This document shows, piece by piece, positions 22,796-34,375 of a stretch of DNA of 64,000 bases (positions are counted from its first letter, which is position 1; each line of letters starts with the position of its first letter). The stretch is taken from NCBI RefSeq assembly GCF_022682495.2, contig NC_071398.1, positions 89,133,398 through 89,197,397 of the forward strand. The letters run 5' to 3'. The translations under genes and the position numbers were made by a program. The DNA comes from Desmodus rotundus. Taxonomy: Eukaryota > Chordata > Mammalia > Chiroptera > Phyllostomidae. The notes below the pieces were generated by a model that saw nothing but the letters and a program-made list of their open reading frames with translations, was not told the DNA's origin and did no database searches.

Positions 22796-25700
22796 GTTTC
22801 CATCAACCATTTACAGATAGAGGCAAAGCATCGCGTAAGGAGCCAGAGGTGATGTTTTTCAAGAGTTTCATTCGGCATAAAGTCACCGAGAGGATTAGAT
22901 GTTCTCTTTCTAAATCGTCTTCTTAACCACTCAACCCACTAGTCCTAGTGTGGGCACAGTTAGGCCCCTGCACAGCTATCACAAGGGCAAAGAGGAGGGG
23001 GACGTTATTCATCTGACCCCACACCTTCATCCGAAGCTAGATAAGTAGTGATGGATTTACTATAATATGATGTGGATACCAACTGTAATGATAAAAATTG
23101 CCTCATACTCCTCATTGTCAGATTATCTCCATGAAAAGATTTTCTATGGAAGAAGATTTTTTTTCTGTATAAGTTACAAGCAAGCAAGGCATTTCTCAGG
23201 GAGAGTTGCAGGTTAGAACTGGGCTAAAGGTACGCCTTTAGAACACAGGACTTATTGATGGGTGGGTCATGAAAAACCTGGATCAGAGCATCAGCTGCCA
23301 GGGAAGCGGATGATTAAACAGCAAGAAGTTGTGTTTCAGAGAGAAGTTGCCAGCTAGCATTAGGGGCTAACCAGGCACGTGGAAGAGAGGAGTCTGATAA
23401 GCTAAACGTAGAAAGTGTGATTTGGGCCGTGACCAGTAGAAGTTTGTAACAACAGGGAGAACAGTTCCAGGAAAGAGGTGGAGGAAGAGGCTCGATGCTG
23501 TGGGTGGAGGAGGTCATGGGCGACAAGGTAGCAAGGACAGGGACGGTAGGCCCCACGAAGGACGATTGATTGCACTCCCTCCCAACTGGCTCCCTTGCCT
23601 CTCCATCCCTCACACCGCCTGCTCCTAGGATATACACTCCCAGGCTCAAAATTCTCCCCTAGTGCCATTATCACCCACACAATACATGCCAGACTTCTCA
23701 GCAGGGACACCCCATCCTAGCCCAAATCTGGGTTACGGTTATTTGCATCACGGCCAGTCTTTGTCCTTGGATTATCCCAGAAGTCCCTTAAAGGAATGTA
23801 CCATTTCTTATTTGGCATTTTATGTCACCCCATCTCTACCCATTATGATACAGCACTCCACTCATGTGGTTGAATGAATGGAAAGATAAGTGAAAGATGC
23901 GATGAATAAATGAGTGAACGAGTGAACCAGCACTGACCATCTGTAATGATGCATAGCTCGGTCCCAATATGGAAGTTGAAGAGACTCTATAGTCTTCCTT
24001 CGTGAAACGTCTTGTTGACTGGAAAGAAAATATATAACCCTACGATCCCGTTGTTGCTCAGTCATCGTGGAAGTGTTTTAGTTTGGTAGTTGGAGTTACC
24101 TTGCTATCTCCTCATTATAACACCAATTTGACCGACACGAAGATCTCAGATGGGAAGAGGATTTTCTCCATGACATGACGGTGAGCCTGGGTGGGCTACC
24201 GTTTAGCACGACAGGAAGCCACGGCCCAGGCTCAGTGCTGTCAGACCTCTGAGTCCTGTGTGTGGGGGGATCCCACAGAGTCCCCAGGATGTTAATGGAC
24301 TTTGCTTTGTGACATCTGTTGGCACTTTTATCTTGGCCCCTCAGGCAGCGCCGCAGACTCGCTCCACTAATTCACGATGACGTGGATGATGGCGTGGCTT
24401 TCTAATTAGGCGTCGATGCACAGAAGGCATGCCAGTCTGAACATTTCTTTTGTTTCCTTAATGTGCCAGCAAGCTGTCTGACCGCACTGCCTGACCTTCC
24501 GGAAATGTTTCCTCGGGGTAAAATGAGCCAACCCAGGCGAGGCACCCAGCCCCGGGGGTGGGGGGCCTGGGGGCGGCTTTGGGAAATGTCTCTTACATTC
24601 TCCCCGTTGTCTTTGCCTTCTGACCGCCGGGTGCTCTAGTTAACCTCAGAGATGAAATAGTACCTTAGTCAGGCTTACGGTTTTCTTCACCCCCGAAGAG
24701 AGTCCAGGAATTCTAGAAACACGTTCTATGGGGATTCTGTGAGTCGCAATGGCCGGCGTCTATTGACTGCTCTCTGTGGCCAGGTGTCTCAACATTTCCT
24801 TTCCTTCCCCCCTGGCAGGAGACCTCTGAGGAAGAAACGCTTATTCTCTCTCTGTGATTCAGAGGAAGAAACCCAACCGAGAAGGCGAGTGGCTGAGGTT
24901 GACAGAGGCGGTGGTAAGGGAGGTGGGACAAGTTATACCCCTCAACCAGGGCACCATGCCTCCCTCCATGGGCAGAACTGCATCCGGACGAGGCGGGACA
25001 CACGCTGGGAGGAGCCATGGCACCGCCCTGGAGGCCTAAATAAACGTGCCTGCCCCCAGGGCTCCATGCACGCATTCTCTGGGCCTGGGGGACCCAGTGG
25101 TGGCCCTTTGTCCCTGCTGTCTCCGCTGCCCCTGCGGCCCTGGGGGGAGAACTCCTGCCGCACGTGCACAGCTCAACCCTGCCCCTAGCCCTCCCATCCC
25201 AGGTCCACCCCCGATTTCAGCCCAGACTGGAGAGAGGCCCCACCCGCTCCCTGTTCTGGGGGTCGTGTCCAACCCTGCAGGCCTGGCCTGCTCTCCCTTC
25301 CCCTCCGGCCGAGTGCGAGCTGACCGGCATGGTCGCTGCACACACGAAGGACACCGCGTTGCCAGCTGGCACTCTGACGCGGTCTGGGGGCCCGACAACG
25401 GTGTGACAGGAAAACCAGGTCCTGACAGTGTGGCAGAGGTAATTCCCGAGCGAGGAGACGCTGCTGAGGCCCAGCTGCTGTGGCTGCTGGGTCGGCAAGG
25501 AGGAGGCTCACCTGTGAAGAGGGGACAGTCCCTGCGGGGACAGGGCAGAGCTTGTCCTGTCCTCTGCGCACCTGCCAGGCCCAAGGAGCCTGAGTGCCCA
25601 GATTTCTGGAAGAGGACACTGCTGAAGAGGAGGCCATTACCTTAGGAAGACAGAAATGCATACCTCCTGGTGACTGTGGGGGGCACTGTGCTGCCACTGA

Positions 25701-26599
25701 CAACAGAATCAGTGACCTGGGCAGAGCAGGAGCCTGGTGGAGGAAGACGTCTGTGTCTGGGGACCGTGGGGGCTCTGAAACCAGAGGTGCCTACGTTCAC
25801 ATCTCAGCTCCGTGACTGGCTGTCACCGACCATTCCTGTGCCTTGAGCTCGGGTCCTTGTGTCATTTGATGCTCACAACGGCCCCATAAGGGAAATTATC
25901 CTTAATCGTTATTTTCTAATTACCGGGAGCTTAGTGCAACTGCTGCCCATGGAGACACACCCAGAGAGCTCTGGTGCTGGGCACTGAGCTTGATTCTGTC
26001 TGACCTAAGTCCGTGCCCTTGGCCATGGGGCCTCCCGTGACAGGGTGCTGTGTGTGGGGACGTGATGCATGAGGTGGTGGCTGTCCTCACAGACACAGGG
26101 AACGAGTGTCTTAGTTGGAGCATCTCTGACATGGGATTAAATGTGCACGGTTGGTAAAGGTGAGAGACAGTGTAAAAGGCCCGTGGGAGAGGTCTTTGAG
26201 GGTTTGGGTGCAGGGGGGCCCTGATCCCCCCACGGGCAGAGGACTGCTGGGCCCATGCTTGTCGATGCTATTTCTCTCAAATTAAACCTCTTCCAAAAAC
26301 AGTACCTCAAATCCGAATGAGACAATTGCTGAGTCTCAAGGATGAGGCCATGGGCTTTGTTTTCAGTTATATATTTTCCAAATTAAAATCATATGTGTTA
26401 TGTTTTTCTTGTTATGGTTGTAATACATGTTGATGCACTAATTAGGGAAAATACAGAAGCTGAAAAATAGAAATTAAGGAAAATCTTCCCATTGTTCAGA
26501 GATGACTGTGGTTAACACATTTTTTAAAAAAAATTTCCAGTGTTTCACTAGTATTTTTTGCTTCCTCTTTAACAGGGCTGGTGACAGATTGCATGCTAC
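22796..26599. other. Mostly unique intergenic DNA, no gene seen
   Basis: From about 24200 to 25900 the GC content is high and several overlapping frames stay open on both strands (the longest at 25046-25645 plus and 25036-25584 minus). They overlap antisense to each other, lack protein motifs and lack splice context, so I read them as effects of GC content. A TGAA-rich stretch is at 23868-23930. About 26340-26600 reads like an old A-rich LINE 3' end, but I cannot name it. Confidence 0.45.
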
Positions 26600-26601
26600 T
26601 G

Positions 26602-26841
26602 TACTATACCCCACTTTTTTTAATCCTTATTTGAGGATATGTTTTATTAATGAGGGGGGGAGCGATGGAACCACCAATATGAGAGAGAAACATCAATTGG
26701 TTGCCTCCTGTGTTTGCCCCTACCAGGGACCGAACCCACAGCGTAGGTATGTGCCCTGAGGGGTATTGAATCTGCAACATTTTAGTCTATGGAACGACAC
26801 TTCAACCAACGAGCCACCTGGCCAGGGCACTCTACCCCACT
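26602..26841 (-). mobile_element. Ves-related SINE with diverged target-site duplication
   Basis: The complement starts gccctggccaggtggctcg and ends in 'taataaaacatatcc'. The body contains 'gagagagaaacatcaattgg' on the plus strand, typical of the family. Flanks actataccccactttt (about 26603) and actctaccccactttt (about 26829) are an imperfect duplication. The B box is decayed. It is older than the copy at 13.2 kb and of the second subtype seen at 40.5 kb. Confidence 0.85.
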
Positions 26842-27559
26842 TTTAAAATGGGATGGCATTTCACCATGGCATCAGGTAGTTCTTGAGCCCTGTAAGAACT
26901 GATGGCTGCTTTCCCATTTTCTTTTCGAAGTGGCTTATTGCTTTTGTAATGGAAACAACTATGCTAACAAGAAGTCCATTGTGTTCAAATACATCTGTGA
27001 GAGGGGTGCCCTGTCCAGCTGGTGTGGTGTCCCGTATTTTCTGTCTCAGTCAGGCCCAGTGAAGGGTGGTTGCTGCAGGTTGTGACACCACTGAAATCTG
27101 TCACGGGGCGGGTATTTACATCACAGAAATTGGAAACCAGCAAATGCTATATTCAGGGCTACTTATTTGTTACTTTTATGTTTGTTTGTTTACCAGCAGA
27201 CTACTTGTTAGGGGCAATCCAAAAACAGGCTTTGCCGATTCTCAGTGGGGGAGCCTTGCAAAAAATGCTTCCAAGGGTTGAGGGTTCGTGTAGCTTTGGT
27301 AGATTTTGTAAACACGCTGAGTGAGAAGCATGAGCTGAAAGCCTGGTCGGATTGCTCCTGCTTTACCTGGAGGAGAATAAGGAAGCATTCACATTGGGGA
27401 CCTTCAAGGGCGAACCAGAGTTTTTGTTTATGTTTCTAAAACTGGAATAACTGGATTAAAGGAAGAGCCTGCAAGCAAAGGGGAGACTTGTCACCTGGAG
27501 TGACCAGGGCCTGTCAGTGACAGTGAAAGGAAGTTCCGGTTGTAGAGACATCTTGCCCA
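26842..27559. other. Intergenic, nothing assigned
   Basis: Short open frames near 27022-27324 and 27066-27281 overlap each other in different frames and have no recognisable features. I see nothing else. Confidence 0.4.
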
Positions 27560-27609
27560 AGATGAGGCTGGGGTGAGGAGTTGAACGGATGTACAGAAGG
27601 CTCTCTGCC

Positions 27610-27780
27610 CACCTGCACAAGGAGCCAGGTGGCAAGGACCAGAGGCAGAGGGTCTGTGCTATGTGCAGATCACTGAGCAGCCCTCTTCATCTGACAAGTG
27701 AGGAAGCAGGGCCCAGAGCAGGAAAGGACTTTCCCAGATCCAGAAATAAGGGCGCTGAACTCCCAGCTCGAGGTTCTGTC
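27610..27780 (-). repeat. MIR remnant
   Basis: 'ctgacaagtgaggaagcagggcccagagcaggaaaggactt' followed by 'tgaactcccagctcgagg' tracks the complement of MIR ('gaggaaactgaggctcagag...'). Confidence 0.6.
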
Positions 27781-27875
27781 CTGCGTGGCCCAATTGGTTG
27801 TGGATAGTATACCTTAGCCGCATGCGTGTGAGTGGAGTTTAAGCGACTTTAAGCAGAAACACAACAGCGTAAAGA

Positions 27876-28225
27876 CTCTGTCTTTGTTTGGGCTGCTAGA
27901 ACGATGCCATAGACTGGGCGGCTTATAAACAACAGAAATTTATTTCTCACAGTTCTGGATGCTGGGAAGTCCCAGATCAAGCCGCCAGTGGATTTGGTGT
28001 TTGCTGAGGGACCATCCAAGTTCATCCATCAATGGCTGTCTTTTCGCTGTGTGGAAGGCGTGAGGGATTTCTCCGGGGTCTCTTTCATACAGGCACTAAT
28101 CCCATTCATGAGGGCTGCATCCTCCTGACCTAATCGCCTCCCAAAACCCTCGCCTCCTAATACTACCACCCTGGGGGTCAGGATTTCAACACATGAACTT
28201 GCGGGGGCCACATACACAAGCTCTG
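27876..28225 (-). mobile_element. MaLR LTR (MLT1A type)
   Basis: The plus strand reads the complement of the LTR: 'gggctgctagaacgatgcca', 'aacagaaatttatttctcac', 'cactaatcccattcatgagg', 'cctcctaatactaccaccct' and 'ggatttcaacacatgaactt'. It is nearly full length. This is a solitary LTR of the non-autonomous ERVL-MaLR group; I see no internal retroviral sequence next to it. Confidence 0.85.
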
Positions 28226-29149
28226 TGGGGCTGTGGAAGTGGGGGAGGGGGAGGAGCTGGTGAAAGACATACCATGGAAAGAAGAAGGAGACCAGAAAAA
28301 GGAAAAGAAGGAAAATTTGATTTTTTGGTATTCGTGAGAAATCCATTTGTGACTGAATGTGGAAACTGGGTCCAGCTTTACCAAATAATATTTTATTTAT
28401 ATTAATGCCCAAATTGAGAAGACCTGCAGCCCCATCTGGCCTCATTAGAGGAACTTGGCCCCTGCAATTATTTGTAAGTGCCCCCAAGCCCAGGTGATGG
28501 GGCCGGCTGTATTCTTAATACACCACTGCCCTGCAGTCCGGGTTCTCCGGTGGAAGTCAGGACAGAATTGGGGCTTCAAGATGTTTACTAAAGAGCAACA
28601 CCTGTGCCAGGAAGGGAAGGATAAGGATAGGACACAGGAAGAACTTCAATACACTCCCAGTAAGGGAGTGGAAATACCTGCAGAGGGTTTTGCTCTCCAA
28701 GAGTCTGTGTCACGCAGGCCTCAGGGGAGAGCTACCCAGGAAGGGAGTGGCCCAGCAAGAAGGTCTCTGCAGGGAGAGGGACCCTGCAAGAGTTGAGCCC
28801 TGGGGGCTGAGGCTAATGTGTCCTGCAGCCCAGCTAGCTGCCTGGGGAGGGAGGAAGGCAGAGCACTCCCCTTCCCTGCTGCATCCCCATCAGAAAGCAG
28901 CCTCCCTGATGCCCCCTCCACATCGCTGCTCTTAGGAGAGAATTTCTGAAGGGCTGGGGACGTCAAAAGGGAAGTAGGATCCGGTGGGGAACAGGTCCTA
29001 ACCAGTGTGAGACATGACGGCTCCCAAAGCTCTTGGGTTCAAACTACTTCATGCTGGTTCCTCACACAGTCACCCCAAACCTGTGCACGCAGTATGGAAG
29101 GGGAAACATAACAGCACAAAAACACCGTGTTCCTCAATAGGCACGTGCA
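28226..29149. other. Intergenic, nothing assigned
   Basis: No gene seen. The purine-rich stretch at 28230-28320 is low complexity. Open frames at 28455-28796 and 28690-28935 lack recognisable features. Confidence 0.4.
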
Positions 29150-29760
29150 CAATTCAGAGAATTCTAATTAGAATCTCAGTAGAGATTTTACTTAATTGGA
29201 TATATAATCTTAAAATTCATGTAGAAGATTGAATGTCCAAAAACAGCCATAAAATAATGAGAAAAGGATAGTGAAGCAGGACTTTCCCACCAGAAAATAA
29301 GTGATTCACAAGTGCCATGTAATACAAACAAAAAGTGCGACATAGGAATTCTTTTAAATCAGTAAAACCCCTGGAACAACGTGAAGAGCCCAGAAATAGA
29401 TGTTCATACGCAGAGTAACATATTACGCTGGAATAAACGGTGCTGGCTCCACGTACCCATTGGGAAGAAGGTCAGTCCCATCTCACATCATATTCAGAAA
29501 TAAAGTTCTGATTGTTTAAAGCCCTAAGAACATAAAAAGCAAGTTAGAAAAGACATTTAGGCATCTATATGATTACCTGCATGTTAGCATATTTTTATTA
29601 AGGGAGAGAAACCAGAATAAACAAGTTGAAATAATGGACTCTATAATATTTTCAAAGGTCTACTTTGTCATCTTAAGGTCAGGCAGTTTAAAAATAGGAT
29701 TTAAAATTGAATGGGGCAAAAAGCAGCAAGTGACGAAGTCATAGAATATCTTTGCAGGTT
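29150..29760 (+). mobile_element. Old L1 fragment, end of ORF2
   Basis: 'aattcagagaattctaatta', then 'gctggaataaacggtgctgg', 'ccatctcacatcatattcag' and a string of A-rich segments follow the 3' part of L1 ORF2 ('aataaatggtgctgggaaaactgg...'). Sense orientation, heavily mutated. Confidence 0.65.
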
Positions 29761-31094
29761 TTTTCGTTTTCGTTTTTCCCCAGAGAGCTCATTTCTGCAC
29801 AGTTTACTGAGGAAACTTTTTCTTTTTATTTTTACCTTGGGCAGGCTTGTCCAAGTCTGTCCAAACAGGTGCTACTGAAAAAAAAAACCTTCCTGGATTT
29901 CAGCACAATGAAGTGAGGTTACATTTTCTCCCCTCTGCTAATGCACCGCATTTTTCACAAAATTGAAAAAAGAAAGTTGTGAGCAGAATTTCATCAACCA
30001 GGACATTTAAGAAATGCAGAACCCAAGCTTTTGATTTTATGCAACAAATTGCGTAAAATGCAGGAAACCATCTTTTCTGATGCATTGTCTACCTGCGGGG
30101 CCACATCTTGCCCTGGGAGGAGAGTTATCCCCCCTTTTAAAAATAACATTTTCTCTGCAGAATCCCAGTTACTGATGAGAACTAGCCTATACAAGAACAC
30201 CCTTCAATGTGAAGTCAGTGATTCCATCACAATTGGAAATATTCTTACAAAAAACATTAGAAAGTCACATCATGCAGATTCCATATCGGACCTTCAGCAT
30301 CATTGTATCATTAAAGATACAACTCTTTAAAAACTGAAAACTCTGAACAAATAGAAAGTACTTTTTGAACTGGCACGGAGCCGTGGTTTGGGCAAAGACC
30401 AAGGAGGAAAAGGTAACACCGGGTGGAAGAATTTGGAATGTGATTTTTTTTCATGACATGAATTTATTTTATTTATTTTTTACAGAAGACAGGAAAGTGT
30501 TTTGTCTGGGTCGGAATGCCTGTCTCATCGTACCAGGGCAAGGTATGAAAAAGCAACATTCTTTCTCCCCAGCAAGAAAGCTGCTTTGGACCAGCCAGGG
30601 CAGCTTTCCCCTGAAGAATCCTGTCTTAGGACTGCCTGTGTTGCATTTGCTGCAGCGGAGTTCAACTCTCCAGTGAACTTCGTCTAAGAGTCTTCCTCGG
30701 TCTTGTGCTGTCTTTAATTGACCACCAGACTTTGGCATTGAATGAAAAGCCCCAAACCCTTTCAAACAGCGGGTGTTTGCGTAGAACAGATCATTTGTTT
30801 GTTTTTCATTTATTTCCCTTCCTGACCCAAATATTACATTGAAATGACACTGAAAGTATCGACCTAAAAAGAAGAAAAATTCAAGGGATTTGCTCCATTT
30901 AAAAAAAATGTGTCATTGCTCTGGAGCGTTAAGGGCAGTCAGGGCTGGGGAAAACCAGGGAAAAAACTGTTCCGGGTTGAATTCTAGTTTTATTTCGTTT
31001 CGCTTTTACTTTATAACAATAATAGGTAATATGAGGATGCCATGTCTGCTTTACAAATTGTTTGAACATGCAAATTTGACCCTCGCAGCAGGAT
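29761..31094. other. Intergenic, nothing assigned
   Basis: AT-rich sequence, no gene I can support. The frames at 30365-30676 (plus) and 30469-30765 (minus) overlap antisense and have no motif. Confidence 0.4.
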
Positions 31095-31215
31095 AATGAT
31101 AACATACCACGATTATCCCCACTTTATGACTAAGAAAACGGAGGCTCTGAGAGACTGATGTTACCCAGAAGCAGAGCTGGAAATCAAGCGTAGGTATTCT
31201 GACTGCAAGTTCTTT
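31095..31215 (-). repeat. MIR remnant
   Basis: 'gattatccccactttatgac', 'aagaaaacggaggctctgag' and 'agcagagctggaaatcaagc' match the complement of MIR in order. Confidence 0.75.
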
Positions 31216-31789
31216 CTCCCCGCTGTTGCCTTTCTAAAGAAGACGGGAAACCATGGAATCTTTGAGCCAAAAGGGACGGGGGCGATCTGCTGGGCCAGCA
31301 TTGGCCTCATCTGCACAATGTAAACACGTTTCAACAAAACACAGTATGGGAATTGCCAGATTAAAGGACGTTAAATGGACTCCTTGACCATAGAATGTCC
31401 CAGAGGAACTGGATGCTTTTTCCGATCCTATTTGGCGAAAGATTTGTTTTAGGGGTGCATCTACCTAAGAGCCACACCCTTGGCCCCTGGCTGTTGGGAC
31501 TCCTTTTGGGGTTTTATGTGAGTCCCCGAGCCAGGAAAACCAGGGCAACACCATGGTTTCAGATGAGTGTGAAGGGTGGGAGAGCTTCCCTGGGCTCTTG
31601 AGCTCCCCTCCTTGTCAACACGGCTTGTCATCCTAGCGCCCCTCTATCACCCCTGTGTGAGCTGGTGTCCGCAGGCCACCTCGAGGCTGTCCCCACTGGA
31701 GGCTTCCTTACCCACCCACATCTGCTCTCATCTCGGTCCCCAGGCCTCCAGGCGCCACGGGGAGGGGTTTCAAAGGACAGGCTCTGGAT
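31216..31789. other. Intergenic, nothing assigned
   Basis: No gene or repeat recognised in this stretch. Confidence 0.4.
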
Positions 31790-31960
31790 TGCCCAGGTTT
31801 AGACACTGCCTGTCCTGTTCACTATGCATGTCACCCGGTGTCTGTGTCAGTCTCCCTATCTGCAAAACGGGGCTAAGGGTTGCATCTATGGCATAGGATC
31901 TTGGAAAGGTTTACTTAGCTCATACATGAAAAGCACTCAGCTTACTGTTGGATCCCTGGA
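31790..31960 (+). repeat. MIR remnant
   Basis: 'gattgcccaggtttagacac', then 'cagtctccctatctgcaaaacggggctaa' and 'catgaaaagcactcagctta' match the sense strand of MIR. Confidence 0.6.
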
Positions 31961-32408
31961 AAGTATTTAAAAAAAAAACCCCTCATGCTATGGTTATCAT
32001 CTAAATTTGGACACGTGACGAGTACTTCCAGGAGATCTAAGTAGGCCATCTTCTGTTAACCCCCTCACGTGTACCCAGCGGTTTCGGCCCCTGCAGAAGG
32101 GCCGTGAGTGACAGTGTCTGGAGGCTGTGCCATCCATGCACTAACGGGTCGCTGAAGGCTGGATAAAGGAGCTCTGTATCTCCCACCGGGATGCCCCACA
32201 GCCCTGGTGTTCTATCACGACTCCCTCATGACACACTCCTTTCGGAATCAAGTCCTAGGGAAGGTGCTTTCTCTCTCCTCGTGACCTTGATCCTGGTTCT
32301 CTGCTCCTTGTAGCTTAGAGACAAATTTTGTATTCCCCCCACCCCACTTCCTCTCAGCCTTTTTCCTCTTGCGATTTGTGCTTTGCATATTCCCAGATTT
32401 CTATTTAT
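31961..32408. other. Intergenic, nothing assigned
   Basis: No gene or repeat recognised. This is the left flank of the nested half-LINE pair. Confidence 0.4.
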
Positions 32409-32422
32409 CTCTTTTTGTGGTT

Positions 32423-34375
32423 CTATTTTTAAATTTTTTAAAAATATATATTTTATTAATTATGCTATTACAGTTGTCCCATTCCCCCCCCACTCCACTC
32501 CATCCTGCCCACCCCCTCCCTCCCACATTCCCCCCCTGTAGTTCATGTCCATGGGTCATACTTATAAGTTCTTTGGCTTCTACATTTCCTACACTATTCT
32601 TACCCTCCCCATGTCTATTTTCTATCTGCCATTTATGCTACTTATTCTCTGTACCTTTCCCTCCTCTCCCCACCTCCCACTCCCCTATTGATAACCCTCC
32701 ATGTGATCTCCATTTCTGTGGTTCTGTTCCTCTTCTAGTTGTTTGCTTAGTTTGTTTTTGTTTTTGTTTTAGGTGTGGTTGTTAATAACTGTGAGTTTGC
32801 TGTCATTTTTACTGTTCATATTTTTTATCTTCTTTTTCTTAGATAAATCCCTTTAACATTTCATATAAAAAGGGCTTGGTGATGATGAACTCCTTTAACT
32901 TGACCTCATCTGAGAAGCACTTTATCTGCCCTTCCATTCTAAATGAAAGCTTTGCTGGATAGAGTAATCTTGGATGTAGGTCCTTGCCTTTCATGACTTG
33001 GAATACTTCTTGCCAGCCCCTTCTTGCCTGTAAGGTCTCTTTGGAGAAATCAGCTGACAGTCTTATGGGAACCCCTTTGTAGGTAACTGTGTCCTTTTCT
33101 CTTGCTGCTTTTAAGATTCTCTCCTCTTTAATCTTGGGTAATGTAATTATGATGTACCTTGGTGTGTTCCTCCTTGGGTCCAGCTTCTTTGAGACTCTCT
33201 GAGCTTCCTGGACTTCCTGAAAGTCTATTTCCTTTGCCAGATGAGGGAAGTTCTCCTTCATTATTTGTTCAAATAAGTTTTCAATTTCTTGCTCTTCCTC
33301 TTCTCCTTCTGGCACGCCTATAATTCAGATGTTGGAACGTTTAAAGATGTCCTGGAGGTTCCTAAGCCTCTCCTCATTTTTCTGAATTCTTGTTTCCTCA
33401 TTCTGTTCTGGTTGAATGTTTCTTCCTTCTGGTCCACACTGTTGATCTGAGTTCCAGTTTCCTTCCCATCACTATTGGTTCCCCGTACATTTCCCTTTGT
33501 TTTTCTTAGCATAGCCTTCATTTTTTTGTCTAATTTGCGACCAAATTCAACCAGTTCTGTGAGCTTCTTGATTACCAGTGTTTTGAACTGTGCATCTGAT
33601 AGGTTGGCTATCTCTTCATTGCTTAGTTGTATTTTTTCTGGAACTTTGATCTGTTCTTTCATTTGGGCCTTTTTTTTTTTTTTTTTTTTTGGTCTTGGCA
33701 CACATGTTATGTAAGGGGCGGAGCCTTAGGTGTTCACCAGGGCGGGGCAACCCACGTCGCTACTCTGTGACGTTGTATGTGGGAGGGGGGTCCGAGAAGG
33801 AGCAATGGTGCTTGCTCCACTCTCTGCTAGCTTTCAGTCAATTTCCCCACTCCCCACAATCAAACTGGGCCCTTCTGGTGCTGGGTGGGCAGGCTTGTGC
33901 ATGCTCTAGAACCCTGTGGGTCTCTCCAACGAACTCTCCCGGGAGGCTGGGAGTTTCTCCTGCTGCCGCATCAACCCCACAGGTGTGTTTGATCAGTGGT
34001 TTGAGGCTTTATTTCCCTGCACTGGAACTTTGGGTTGGACGGTCTGTCACCCACTCCACCAGCTGCTGCCTTGCCGCCAGCTGCAGCCTGGCCTGCCCAG
34101 CTCCACAATCCGCTGCCTCACTGGGTCCGCCAGCCGCCACCTTGCCTCCAGTCCTCTCCACCCCGGCTGCCCCTCTCTGCCCCTCCTACTGGTCTGGGTG
34201 AGTGTTTCTTCTTTATTTCCTTGGTTGTCGGACTTCCATATAGTTCGATTTTCTGTCAGTTCTGGTTGTTGTTTGTTTTTAAATTGTTGTTGTCCTTCTT
34301 TTGGTTGTGTGAGGACGCACAGTGTATCTACCTACACCTCCATCTTGGCCAGAAGTCCTATTTTTTAATTTTTTT
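32423..34375 (-). mobile_element. Younger full-length half-LINE nested in the older one
   Basis: The element spans 32440-34357, about 1.9 kb. On the minus strand it starts ggacttctggccaagatgg, the usual type of L1 5' end, and has a GC-rich 5' UTR (to about 33705), an A-run (T-run at 33671-33690), ORF1 (33701 down to 32839) and a G-rich 3' UTR with an A/T tail. Flanks ctatttttaaatttttt (32423-32439) and ctattttttaatttttt (34358-34374) are a target-site duplication made in the A-rich tail of the older element. There is no ORF2. The layout is the same as at 20.4-21.9 kb, but the 5' end is complete. Confidence 0.87.
32839..33701 (-). pseudogene. Nearly intact ORF1 of the younger half-LINE
   Basis: L1 ORF1-type protein, the RNA-binding chaperone of LINE particles. 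The N-terminal part (33701-33318, 127 codons) starts Lys-rich and contains a helical stretch (IQLSNEEIANLSDAQFKTL) typical of the ORF1 coiled coil. The C-terminal part (33315-32839) contains EIENLFEQIMKENFP, later YIIITLPKIKEERIL and KGVPIRLSADFS, the RNA-recognition and C-terminal domains. The halves are separated by two lesions: a run one A shorter than in copy 1, near 33376-33382, which shifts the frame, and a TGA at 33327-33325 in the original frame. Otherwise the reading frame is long and well kept, pointing to recent activity of the family. Confidence 0.85.

Noticed and set aside
25036..25645. Long open frames on both strands (up to 199 codons) as a possible gene
   Set aside because: They overlap antisense in a GC-rich stretch, show Pro/Gly/Arg-rich composition without any domain, and lack splice signals or a polyadenylation site.
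27876..28225. Endogenous retrovirus with coding capacity
   Set aside because: Only a solitary MaLR LTR is seen; no gag, pol or second LTR lies near it.
32839..33315. 158-codon minus-strand frame as a host gene
   Set aside because: It is the C-terminal part of the LINE ORF1, with matching sequence at 21.0-21.5 kb and LINE UTRs on both sides.
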